Source: Apodospora peruviana
Lineage: Eukaryota > Ascomycota > Sordariomycetes > Sordariales > Lasiosphaeriaceae
Reading direction: 5' to 3'
Assembly (NCBI GenBank): GCA_033439685.1
Contig: JAUEDM010000001.1
Coordinates: forward strand, 1,550,001 to 1,614,000
Length of the DNA stretch: 64,000 nt
Shown: piece after piece, positions 54,221 through 64,000 of the stretch
How positions within the stretch are numbered: position 1 is the stretch's first letter
How the letters are laid out: each line of letters opens with the position of its first letter
Made by a program: the position numbers and the translations under genes
The notes under the pieces: model-generated
Database searches by the model: none
What the model saw: the letters and a program-made list of their open reading frames with translations, nothing else
Told to the model about the DNA's origin: nothing

Positions 54221-57200
54221 ATGGCTGTCTCGGTTCTCACAACCGATGGAGACATCAGCGAGGACTGGCAGAGCTATCTGGGCGACAAAGCGATAGACAG
54301 CCCAATCACCAAGGAAGAACCAGAAGCGGGAGTTACGTCGACCAATTATTCTGCCACCGCCGCCAAATTCTTTGGGTTGAAGTTCACGACTGCGACAAAC
54401 CCAGGCCGATTTGGATTATCCACGGCTTCTTTCAGCGAGACTTTCATCGACGAGGATGAGAAGGATGAGAAGGATGAGAAGGATGAGAAAGATGAGAAAG
54501 ATGAGAAAGATGAGAAAGATGAGAAAGATGAGAACATTGAGAACGATGAGAACGACGAGAAGGATGAGAAGAATGAGAAGGATAAGAAGGATAAGAAGGA
54601 TAAGAAGGGTGTGACAGTCGATGTCGTCCTTGTCGGGCTCGACACTCAAGCGAAATGGACCGGGAACCTCAACGATGCCCTGGCGGCCTTTACCGGAGCC
54701 TCACCGCTTCCACAAGATGGAATCGTGGGAAAGATCGTGTCGAAGCTGGCCGACGCGGTCGCCAAAGTGACATTGGTTAACGAATCCAAGACCCGGAATG
54801 GAATGTGGTGCATCCCCGGCGCGAGTCCTGTTGTGCAAACGGCGTTGGTCTTCAGCTTGGACCCGAAGACCTCGTTAGCCAACATCAAGGACACGATCCA
54901 AAAGGAGTTCGGCATCAGCATTGCTGATCTCAACATCGACATCCCTCCACTGATGTTCTACTTGCAAAAGGCATCAACCGGCAGCTCGGGCAAAGACACG
55001 GCCGGTAAGCCAACCTGGAGTGTCTCAGACGCCTATTCCGTCACAATCCAGCTCACCATAAGTGGCTTCAACTTTTGGTTTCGTCAAGAATCGGCGGGGG
55101 AGACCAGTGTCACCTTGACGCAGAACAGTGCCGACCCTACCAGTGTGTGGACCAAGCTCAAAAACCTAGGCTCCGGCGACAATCCCGGCGATGGCGGCAA
55201 GCCAGATGGCCCAGACATTCCATCCAACACTCTTGACCTCCTGTCTGTTTTCATGATGCGCAAGGACACCAAGTATAACTGGATGATCAATACAGTGTTT
55301 ATATGGGCTGTGACTGACAATCCCAATCCGGCAGACCTGATACTGATCGGACTATGTTACGACTCGTCCAAAAAGTCATTTGTCGGCAAGCTGCTCACCA
55401 AGAAGTCATTCGAGGATGTCGGAGATAAGAAGCTTGTAACTTACAGGCCTTCTACCGACGTCAAGCCGTCTGGGGTGGGAGACGTTGAGACACTACCACA
55501 GGAGCTCAAGCTGGAGAACCTCTTCCCAGAAGCCAAGCAACTCCCAAAGGGCATCCCGAATGCCATTTCAGAGGCCGAGATCACCTACTCGTCGCCAGAG
55601 GGTAAATCCCAGTGGGGCCTCAGTGCCAAACTCGTGTGGGTCGAGCCAAGCAGCACTGCTGCAAAGGATGTGCCCTCCCCTTTTACCTGGGACTTGATAG
55701 CGTTCAAGGCATCAAAAACAACAACCAGATCCCCAAAGGCTTCTGAGTTCTCCTTTACGGCGGCCGCTGCATTCACTTTGAATCCCCGGGAGGCCGACAA
55801 GAAGATCTACAAGCCCGCTAAGATCCAGGTCGGCGTCGACTACAACGACAAGAAGTGGACCGTTGGCGGTCACGTCGAGGACCTGCAGTTTGGTGTCCTC
55901 GTCGGATTTATGGACAGCAACTCGGGGGTGCGGAATGCCGCTCTCGACATCCTGGGCAAGCTCTCCCTCAAGGAGCTCGACGTTATGTACACCTTCAAAG
56001 ACAAAGAAGCCTCCAGCTTCCTGATCACGGGCACCATTCAGCTCGGCAAGCTCGAACTCAGGCTGTTCTACCAGTACATTAGCGCCAAGGTAGAGGAGGG
56101 CGAGACGGCCACCGACCTGAAGCGCAAGCAAGGTTTACTCAAGCCAAAGGACCCGCCGACGCTCGCCAAGCCGACAAAGGAGGGCGTCACGGCCACCTGG
56201 GAGCTGAAGGCGTACCTCGGTGCGGCCAACGGCGAGGCGGCCACACTGGGCGAGATCATCGACTCGATCGCCGGCCAGGGCGAGGGCAGCGACGTGATCC
56301 CCGACTTCATCCAGAGCATCGAGATCAAGCCGGCGTCGGACGCTGCCGAGAGCGCTATTTCTCTGGAAGTCACCAAGACTGAAAAGGGCGCCGTCGTCTC
56401 GGTGCTCAACGTCAACGTGCTGGGCATCAAGTTCTCGTACATGCAGATCAGCAGCACCACTGGCCTCGGTGCTGCCGCCGTCACCCAGACGACGCGCATC
56501 TTGCGCATCGCGGTCGACAAGCTGCCCCTGATCAGCAGCATTCCGCTCGTCAGTCAGCTGGGCCAGCCGTTCGACCGCATGCTGTACCTATACGTCAGCG
56601 GGACAAAGGGTTTGATGCAGGCCGACCTCGACACCATCAACGAGAAGCTGTCGGAGAACGACAAACTGATGTGCAAGCGCGCCGTCGCAAAGCCGAGTCT
56701 CACCGCGCCTGTGATCAACAAGGGTCACCACTTCATGGTCATAAACAATGGGGATGTGGTTCTGGACCACATCTTTGAGATCGGCAAAGACGAGACAAAA
56801 TCGTCGGTCAAGCCGGCCAACCCCCCTAAGCTTCTGGCTGCTGCTCCCGGCACCGTGACCACCCTCGCGGCCAATGACCCCCCGGCTGCTGGTGCGCCGG
56901 CCCCGTCCAACGTCCCTTCTAAGGGCGCCATATCGAAAACGATGGGACCTTTATCCATCAGCGCCGTCACGCTCGAGTACAAAGACAAGCGCCTCTGGAT
57001 CCACATGGACGCGGTACTCGCGATGGGCCCCATCTCCCTCGGGTTGCTGGGGTTCGGCATAGGCTTCCTGACCACGGGCCTGCAGCTGACGGACCTGACC
57101 AAGATCATCACCGAGGCAGACAAGCGGCTGGATTTCTCGCTGCGCGGCATTTCCATCAGCTTCGAGCGGCCGCCGGTCATGATCGCCGGCATGTTCGAGT

Positions 57201-59777
57201 ACGAGTTCCTCAAGGACGCCACGGGTTCAACCAAGTCGTACAAGGGCGGCGTCGGCATCGGATTTCCGCCCTACACGTTTGTCGGGGTTGGGCAGTACCA
57301 GGAGGTGAAGCGGAATGGGGAGGATTACAAGTCGATTTTCATGTTTGCCAAGCTTGACGGCCGTAGGTTTCTCCCGGTCTACAGGGGTTTTATCATTATG
57401 CTAATAAAGTGTGAACGCAGCTCTCGTGACGCTCGAGTTCGCCACCATCTCTGGCGTGCGGCTCGGCTTCGGCTTCAACTCGATGGTCCGGTCGCCCAGG
57501 ATCGACGAGCTAACCGACTTTCCGTTCATCAAGAGCTCCGAGGTTGCCGGCGCGGCCAACAACCCGATGGCCATTTTGAACTCGATGGTCCCGAGCTGGG
57601 TTACCGCCAAGAATAATTCGTACTGGGTTCGTGACCACCACTCGCCCCATTTCCATATCACATTGATGGCTGACCGTAACTTGACTAGCTCGCTGCCGGC
57701 ATGACCATCACGTCTTTCGACATCATCGCCATCACGGCAGTGGCCATGTTCGCGTTCCGCGACTCGGGTGTCGTGGTCAGCATCTTCGCCGACGCCGTGG
57801 CCCAGCTGCCACCACACGTCAAGGAGCCCGGCGCAGTCATTCTGTACGCCGAGATCGGCATGGTAGCCGAGATGAACCTCGTGGATGGCTACTTCCGCGT
57901 CGAGGCCTCGCTGGCGCCGTCGTCGTACCTGCTCGTGCCGCAGTGCCATCTGACCGGTGGTTTCGCGTTGGCGTACTGGTTTGGTGTAAGCCATCCCTCT
58001 TTTCCCATCATCCCCCTAAACATCCAACTGACACTCCATAAACTAGAACAACCCGAACGCGGGAGACTGGGTATTTTCCGTGGGCGGGTACCACCGCGCG
58101 TTCAAGCCGCCGGCGTACTACCCAGTTCCTGCACGGTTGGGCATCTCGTTCACAATCGGCGACAACATCCAGATGCGCGGCGAGTCCTACTTTGCCATCA
58201 CGCCCAAGGCCGCCATGGCCGGGGGTTTGATCCACGTCAGCCTGAGCGTCGGGCCCGTGTCGGCATACTTGGACGCTTCGTGGGACGCGCTGATCAACTT
58301 CCATCCGTTCCACTACATTGTCGAGTTCTCTGTGTCCGTCGGCGTCGAGTGTGACATCGACATCTGGTTCATTCACATCCATATCTCGATCCACATCGGC
58401 GCGGACCTGCACATCGAGGGGCCCGAGTTTGGCGGTATTGCGCAGTACGTTTAATTTTTTTTTTTCTTTCCTTCCCATTCCAGCGCTATAAAGTGAGAAT
58501 GTGCTAACAAGACATGGTGTGACAGTGTCGACTTCTGGTTCTTCGGCTTCGACATCAGCTTCGGCGCACGGATCGGTCAACCACCACCCCTGGAACTGCT
58601 CGAGTTCTGGCAGACCACCCACCAGCCCGGGCCGGGGACGTCGGAACGACAAGACGTCGACCCGAACCCCGTCCAGGCCGAGCTTACCTACAACCCGGAC
58701 TCTCTCGCCACGAAGCTTGTCCCTGGGCCTAAACCCTCCGATCCGCCCGTGACCGTGCCCAAATTCGAGGACGTTACCTCGACCGTGGCCAACGCGGCCT
58801 TCAAGTTCGTGCTCGAGGAAGGCAATTTTCCCGTGCCCTCCCCCACCCCGGCAGACCCAACCTCAGCCAAAGTGCCCAGCACCGGCGCCGGCGCGGAGTG
58901 GCACGTCAAGGGCGGGTCGTTCCGCTTCGGCATCACCACCGAGTTCGCCATCAGTTCTGTCTCCATCGTCGGGACGGACACGTCTGGTCTGCCTGCGCAA
59001 AAGGTTTTCTCTGCTCCGATGCACGTAGAGGAATCTCATCCCATCGAGTCAAAACTGACCGTCCTGATCCGCCGGCGCTTTGGCAACAAGTCTTTGGGGG
59101 TGGCTATCCCAGACTGGCGAGAGGTCAAGTTCAATCTCAAAAAGGTTCCCGCGGCGATGTGGGCGCCCTACAAGCGCGAGCTCGACATGATGGCGCGTGG
59201 GGCGCGATCGGGTCCGCCGCCCGAGCTTCTGAACGGGCAGACCAACGCGACGGTCGACCAGTCGCTGGGCGTTAGTCTGCTTGCGCCCAAGGCCGTGATG
59301 GCCGAGTCTAAGATTCCGAAATTTAAGGCGTCGGCCATGGCCAGGATGGCCGTCAAGAATATCGTCAAGGTTAAGGATGCCAACGGGAAAGTGGTTGTGA
59401 ATGCTGACGGGAAAGAGAAGGAAGAGGCGGTGGATTGGTATATTCCCGAGTTTGAGGCGCCGCAGACAAGGTTCTTGGCGGCTAAATTGACTGATGACGA
59501 GAAGAAGATGGATGCGCCGACGAGATGGAAGGAGGTCGCTGATCAGTGGACGGTTGCGGCTGCTTCTGCGAAGACAGGAAAGGTGTTGGTGAATACTGAG
59601 AAGGGGAAAGAGGGCGATGGGGTGCTTGCGATGGCCGCGGCGGTATTTGGGTGGGCGGATCATAGGCCGCTAGGAGAGACGGCGACTGATGGGTGGAAGT
59701 TGAAGGCGGAAATGCCCAAGAAGTTGGTAACCGGCTTGACGGATTTCTATCTTGCGTTGCCGAGAGTTTGTGTTTGA
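54221..59777 (+). CDS. DUF6603-like giant protein (1764 residues)
   Basis: Five exons: 54221-57362, 57421-57626, 57689-57985, 58047-58444 and 58526-59777. Introns are 58, 62, 61 and 81 nt, and all phases agree. ATG 54221 (GCGATCATGG) begins MAVSVLTTDGDISEDWQSYL, with no signal peptide. Residues about 78-128 are a tandem Asp-Glu-Lys repeat. Middle regions have repeated beta-rich units (KIQVGVDYNDKKWTVGGHVE, FLITGTIQLGKLELRLFYQY). The DUF6603-like core is about 907-1365: GPISLGLLGFGIGFLTTGLQ, FSLRGISISFERPPVMIAGM, YKGGVGIGFPPYTFVG, GPLVTLEFATISGVRLGFGF and WVFSVGGYHRAFKPPAYY. This domain family is shared by bacteria and fungi and has no known function. The pattern of short amphipathic beta-strands suggests a large beta-structure; that is inference. 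Confidence 0.85.
54453..54606 (+). repeat. Tandem GATGAGAAG-type repeat encoding Asp-Glu-Lys units
   Basis: About fifteen 9-bp units of GAYGAGAAR type, degenerating to GATAAGAAG at the right end, inside exon 1 of the DUF6603-like gene. They encode DEK, DEN and DKK triplets, a highly charged segment of about 50 residues that is probably helical. Near-identical units suggest recent expansion. Confidence 0.9.
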
Positions 59778-60767
59778 TGGATCTGGATTTATGGTTATGA
59801 GTTGCGTGTGTTTTTGTCCGTTGGATTCAATTATGAATGATATGTGTTCTCGCTACGACGCTATCAGAGTTGAATCATCATGGAAGGGGTTTCTGGATAA
59901 TTCCAGATGATCTCGGTATTACTGTTTCCATGTTTACAACTGAGTGAACTGACTAAGGTACCTCCTGTCTTTTCCCATCTCATGTTGTCAGAAAACCATC
60001 TCCAAGAACATATATTGATCACTCCTCATCACTTGACTCATCCGGAACCCATGATGATAAAGACGAAGCAGAGGGCGGTCCAGACCACGCATTGCTGTTG
60101 ACCAGCAAAGGGCTTTAGGGCTTACCCCAACAGTCGAGAGACCCTTTGGGGCCCTGGGGGAAATCACCCATGTCTCAGCCCTAGGAAGTTTGCAACTGCC
60201 GACGTTGCAACACCACAGCACTAAAAACAAGCTTATTCCATCATATAAATCAAAGAACCCACCGAGGTCCATCCGATCATCACCAATACCAAGACATTCG
60301 ATGATCAACTCAGCTTAGCCAAGGCCACTCCCCTTCCGCATGTAGGAAGCCGGAATCACAGAATTCGATTCCATGGCTAGCGGAGCGGGGTTGCAGTTAA
60401 CAACATGCACCGCTTGCTGTGGCACTGCTAGTTCACAGCTGAAAGCTGAGCGCGGCATGGACGCAATGCAATGACGATATTGGCGTCCCCAAGAGGTTAA
60501 GACCGGCGACGCCACGCCAAGACCTCAATGTACTGTACATCGAGCGAGCTCAGGGAGCTTCTGGTCTGGACCTGTGGGAGCTTGGACCCCGAAAAACAAA
60601 AAGGAAAAAAAAAAAAAAAAGAAACCAGGAGCGGGCGTGACCTCAAAGCTCAACAAACGCGTTTGAACGACAACCTTACCGCGTTTAATCGCGCGGACAA
60701 ACTTCCTCTCTCCCTCCCTATCACCAACACACACAACACAGCTGTCAGACCGCAGGTGAAGTGCGTG
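59778..60767. other. Intergenic spacer
   Basis: Separates the giant-protein locus from the SUR7-like gene. A 16-A run lies at 60605-60620. No gene is seen. Confidence 0.55.
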
Positions 60768-61727
60768 ATGGCTCGCCTCCAGAAACGCGCCCTAGCCGGG
60801 CTCCTACCATTCATCTTCTCCCTGCTGGCCTTCACATTTTCGCTCCTGGCCGTGACGTCGCCGGAGTGGGCGTCGAGAAACCAGTATCCCGACAGCACGG
60901 ACGCCATCTCGCAGCTCGAGCCGCTGTACACGCTCCACAGGTCACCCTTCCAAATCTGCATCAGCCAGGCCACCATTGTCGACGATCCCAACAACGCTAA
61001 CACCAACGCCACCGACACCCCGAAAACCGACGACCAGGGCAGCACGGAAGAAGATGACCAGCCCGCGCCGCCGCTGAACTACACCTACACTCTGTCCTGC
61101 CAGAACTACCACCTTTTCGGGAAGAACAAAACGAGCTGCGAGCTGCCCAACGTCGTGGGGCAAAACATCGCCCCGCAGGTCGGCGACACGCGCCAATGCC
61201 AGCAGATCCATCTGGCGGGCAACTACCAGGTTGCTTCCTCGGTGTTTTTGGGAGTAGCGCTGCTCGTGTCTCTGGTGGTTGCCGGCGTCGCGCTGGCTGA
61301 TTCCATGAAATTTCGTGGGAACGGTGATAACGATGCGGCGATCGCGGCCGAGGCGCGCCACCAGGGCCATGTCCACCACTTCCCCAAGTTGCTGGCCCTC
61401 GCGCCGACGGTGTTGTTTCCGCTGACGGTCGTCGGTGTGGTCACGGCGCTGGTCGCGCAGTTCTATGCCGTCGAGGGCCTGATCCAGAGCGCTGCGAATA
61501 ATTCCGATTTTGCTAGTAGTGCTGGCAACAGGGAGCATCATGATCCGTGGTCGCAGGGCAAGGCGCTTAGTACGTACTTGAGTCTGAGTTGGTTCTGGGC
61601 GCTGTTGGCGGCGTGGGTTGGGTGGCTTATTTGGGGCCCTGTCGGAGGCAGTGGGTATGGAACGTGGAGTGGAGGGCGGTGGGCGGAAGGCAAGCAGAAT
61701 GGGAGCGGTGAGAAGGTCAAGGCCTGA
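60768..61727 (+). CDS. Four-pass SUR7/PalI-like plasma-membrane protein
   Basis: A single exon of 319 residues from ATG 60768; upstream in-frame codons lack conserved content. The first membrane segment (ALAGLLPFIFSLLAFTFSLL) is followed by TSPEW. A large outer loop then has four cysteines (QICIS, LSCQN, TSCEL, RQCQQ) and N-glycosylation sites. Three more segments follow: VFLGVALLVSLVVAGVALA, FPLTVVGVVTALVAQFYAV and WFWALLAAWVGWLIWGP. This matches the claudin-like SUR7/PalI group, found at fungal plasma-membrane domains or in the alkaline-pH sensing complex. Which subfamily it belongs to cannot be told from the sequence. Confidence 0.6.
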   Translation: MARLQKRALAGLLPFIFSLLAFTFSLLAVTSPEWASRNQYPDSTDAISQLEPLYTLHRSPFQICISQATIVDDPNNANTNATDTPKTDDQGSTEEDDQPAPPLNYTYTLSCQNYHLFGKNKTSCELPNVVGQNIAPQVGDTRQCQQIHLAGNYQVASSVFLGVALLVSLVVAGVALADSMKFRGNGDNDAAIAAEARHQGHVHHFPKLLALAPTVLFPLTVVGVVTALVAQFYAVEGLIQSAANNSDFASSAGNREHHDPWSQGKALSTYLSLSWFWALLAAWVGWLIWGPVGGSGYGTWSGGRWAEGKQNGSGEKVKA

Positions 61728-61934
61728 GAGAGTGGCTGGTGTTGCCGGTGGTGGGTGCCAGTTGAGTGTAGCTGAGTTGCTGCTGGGGTTTGGTGATTCA
61801 GGGAGGTGTACATTTGGTCATGGTTGTTTTGTCTCATTGCGTTAGTTTCAGTCAGTTCAGTTGTGTAGCAGAGGTTGGGTAATCCTTTTCTTGGTCAGGA
61901 AAGGGGTAAAAAGTCTGTATGATAATAAAAGCTG

Positions 61935-62975
61935 TTATATGACGACTAAATTCCTTGTGTAGCTCAGTTTCCCCCCCTTGCTGGCCTCGTCCAACTTGAT
62001 ACTAAACACCCCGCCGCTGTAAGCCGTCCCCGTGAAGCTGGTTGATGCAGTCGTGACAAACAGGGAGCTACCATCCTTCGAAAACGCAACCGCCGTGGGC
62101 GCGTGGATCTTGCCATCATCCCTCCCGGTGCCAGGAACTACGCTCACCGCCTTGTTCCTAGCACATACCTTCACGATGGTGTTGTAATGCTGGGTAATGT
62201 AGGCATTCCCCTCGCCGTCCAACACAAAGTCGTCGTAAGCGCGACCGAACCCGGTTGGCTGCTCCAGCCGAGCCAGGATCTCGACACGTCCGACCTTGCG
62301 GCCATCAAATGCATCGATTCTGAACCGCCCAAACGTACCCAAGTAGGTGTTGGTGAAGTAGAGGTATCCGCCGCGGATCTTGATGCCGTTGACGCCCTCC
62401 GGCAGCGGGAGCGTCAGGTCCCCGGCCGCCAGTTCCGGTTCTTCGGCCGCAGATACCGCGACAGAGGCCGTCTTGGTCTTGGTGTTGAAACGAATGATTT
62501 GGCCATTGTATGAGTCGGCGCTGAGAACAATGTTGGGGTTCGTGGGGAGCGTGGCGATGCCGTTTAGCAGGGAAGGGTCCGGGCCGGGGATCCGTGAGAT
62601 CAAAGTGCCGTCGAGCTTGAACACGTGGAGCGCCATATTATGGAAGGCCAAGCCCTCCTGCACGCCGGCCGTTGCGGCGTAAAGACCGTTGCCGAGCGAG
62701 GTGATGCCGGTCACGGCAAGGGTTCCGGGAAAGGAGACGACTCTCTTTGGGACGGGCTGTGCGGCGTACGGGTCAAGGCTGAAGACGTCGCCGGAATTGA
62801 GGGTGGTGAAAAGGAGGTGGCCATTCGGGAGCACAAGTTGATTCTCGATGAACGTGTTGTTGGAGGACTGGTAGACTGTGGTTACCGGGTCCTTGTGGTG
62901 GGTGGTTGAGCTGGACAGGCCACCGCAGGTGAAGGCAAGGCCGGCGAGGAAGAGAGGGAGTAATGGTTGATACAT
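61935..62975 (-). CDS. Second secreted SMP-30-like beta-propeller protein
   Basis: A single exon of 346 residues. I chose ATG 62975 because it opens a signal peptide (MYQPLLPLFLAGLAFTCGGL); the longer open frame would hide it. Motifs run in the same order as in the gene at 1602-2576: NTFIENQLVLPNGHLLFTTL, GITSLGNGLYAATAG, LLNGIATLPTNPNIVLSADS, GVNGIKIRGGYLYFTNTYLG, FDGRKVGRVEIL and APTAVAFSKDGSSLFVT. The two are clear paralogs, though far diverged. The fold is the six-bladed SMP-30/gluconolactonase type. The substrate is unknown and secretion is very likely. Confidence 0.8.
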   Translation of the reverse strand: MYQPLLPLFLAGLAFTCGGLSSSTTHHKDPVTTVYQSSNNTFIENQLVLPNGHLLFTTLNSGDVFSLDPYAAQPVPKRVVSFPGTLAVTGITSLGNGLYAATAGVQEGLAFHNMALHVFKLDGTLISRIPGPDPSLLNGIATLPTNPNIVLSADSYNGQIIRFNTKTKTASVAVSAAEEPELAAGDLTLPLPEGVNGIKIRGGYLYFTNTYLGTFGRFRIDAFDGRKVGRVEILARLEQPTGFGRAYDDFVLDGEGNAYITQHYNTIVKVCARNKAVSVVPGTGRDDGKIHAPTAVAFSKDGSSLFVTTASTSFTGTAYSGGVFSIKLDEASKGGKLSYTRNLVVI

Positions 62976-64000
62976 GACGAAGTGGGGAAAGTGAGGATAT
63001 GGATCTGAAAATATCGGTGAGTGATGTGATGTTGTTTGACAATGATGATACTTCAAGCAGAGGAACATCGGGAACACTTTATAGCCAATGCAGTATGTGT
63101 TGAATATGATCGCGAGGCTCAGACCAATTCCCCTGTCCCCTTGCAATGAGATTCAATTTCTAAGCTTTCATTTCCCTCCCCTTCCATCCCCTCGAGTGCC
63201 ATTTCGGTATCGGGTCAACAAGGCTGTGCTGCACCTAACGAGGTGTCGAGGTCGCGAATCTTCATATTTTTTCAAAGCACTGATTGGATGCCGAAACGGC
63301 ACTTGAGGGTCCCGATGCTGCATCTTCCATCCGCTTCATCGTGTAATTGCGCCAGCTCGTCTTCTATGGCTTGTTTGGTCGAGACACAAGTGCAATTACT
63401 CGACAGAGCTCGAAGGAAATGGTTTCCCTGGATTGCTGGTTTCTTCACATATATTTTACCTCTTACGCAGACCTCGGTCAATCTTTTGGCGAAGATCACA
63501 TTGAGAACTCTCCGGGTTGTGGAAGCGCGCGTTCCATTGCGTTTGTGGCCTGGCGCGTCTCGGACTTATCGCGCTGTGTTAGTAGCGAGCGAAAGGCGAC
63601 TGCGAGGATCGCAGTCGCAAGGGAAGCGATTTGTCAATCCAGTTGACGTACTGGGTTTAGAGAATTTCGGAAAGCCCCCGCTCTACGGAATACTAGTTCA
63701 GAGAATACGCGTATACGCCATTAATTTGTACGCTGTTGTACCTCGCCTGCCTGGCCGTGTTGATGTCTGTGCTCTTCCTCCATTGCAACATTCAAAGTTT
63801 GTGATTTGTAATTCCGGTGATCCTAATGGTTTTTCTGTTGGATATGTCAGCAAGCTCACCACTCCCGGCGCCTGAAGCATAAGAACCCAGGGTAAAGATA
63901 CGTCAACAGGGAGCCTGAGCTGATCAATCTACATCTGCCATTATTACCTGCCATTATTACCTGTGTAAATAACTCAAGGCACCCGTGTGTCAACTCAGCA
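62976..64000. other. Right-end intergenic region
   Basis: Promoter of the minus-strand beta-propeller gene, then sequence with short open frames only. A 210-codon plus-strand frame at 63243 has no family motif and a random-looking composition. Two copies of CTGCCATTATTAC stand at 63935-63960. Confidence 0.5.

Noticed and set aside
54346..54649. Ser/Phe and Leu/Ile repeat proteins on the minus strand opposite the Asp-Glu-Lys repeat
   Set aside because: Pure antisense readings of the 9-bp repeat.
63243..63875. A 210-codon plus-strand frame at the right end
   Set aside because: No recognisable domain, no signal peptide, and other frames across the stretch are also open.

Overview
The window comes from the nuclear genome of a filamentous ascomycete (Pezizomycotina, most likely a Sordariomycete). 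Most genes are interrupted by short introns (about 49-119 nt) with fungal GTRNGT donors and CTRAY-like branch points. Several families are typical of these fungi: a NACHT-ankyrin NLR, a Zn2Cys6 regulator, a Clr5-type protein, DUF7580-like and SUR7-like proteins. There is one nuclear tRNA gene, and no rRNA, CRISPR array or operon. All exon structures were built by hand from splice signals and reading phase.

Left part (0-33 kb), ordinary fungal genes with large spacers. In order: the 3' end of a dipeptidyl-peptidase III gene; a secreted SMP-30-like beta-propeller; an NLR-type protein (alpha/beta-hydrolase, NACHT, ankyrin repeats); a frame-disrupted TPR-MYND gene; methionine sulfoxide reductase A; a mitochondrial Bax-inhibitor-motif membrane protein (GHITM/TMBIM5 type); a small cysteine-containing secreted protein; a protein with two cyclic-nucleotide-binding domains, an F-box and leucine-rich repeats; tRNA-Arg(TCT); a Nudix hydrolase; a secreted DUF8021-like protein; a decayed Clr5-type gene; and a 999-residue Zn2Cys6 transcription factor with a 24-glutamine tract. 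A possible tRNA-derived SINE and a 51-bp tandem repeat follow.

Middle part (33.7-59.8 kb), the most unusual region. Two divergent gene pairs encode very large proteins without signal peptides. Pair one is a 1379-residue protein (minus) opposite an 883-residue subtilisin-family protease (plus). Pair two is a 1226-residue protein (minus) opposite a 1764-residue DUF6603-like protein (plus). Their sequence style resembles uncharacterised giant bacterial proteins rather than usual fungal families. Between the pairs lie a five-exon gene that I reconstruct as a DUF7580-like region fused to a second subtilisin domain, an unknown two-exon gene whose intron carries a MITE-like insertion, and a C2H2-type zinc-finger protein. 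A second inverted-repeat element lies in the next spacer. I propose the locus as a candidate undescribed protease plus giant-protein system. The sequence alone does not prove a shared function.

Right end (60-64 kb): a four-pass SUR7/PalI-like membrane protein and a second secreted SMP-30-like protein related to the one at the left end.

Several otherwise conserved genes (dipeptidyl-peptidase III, TPR-MYND, Clr5) carry single-base frame breaks. These are either real decay or consensus-sequence indels.
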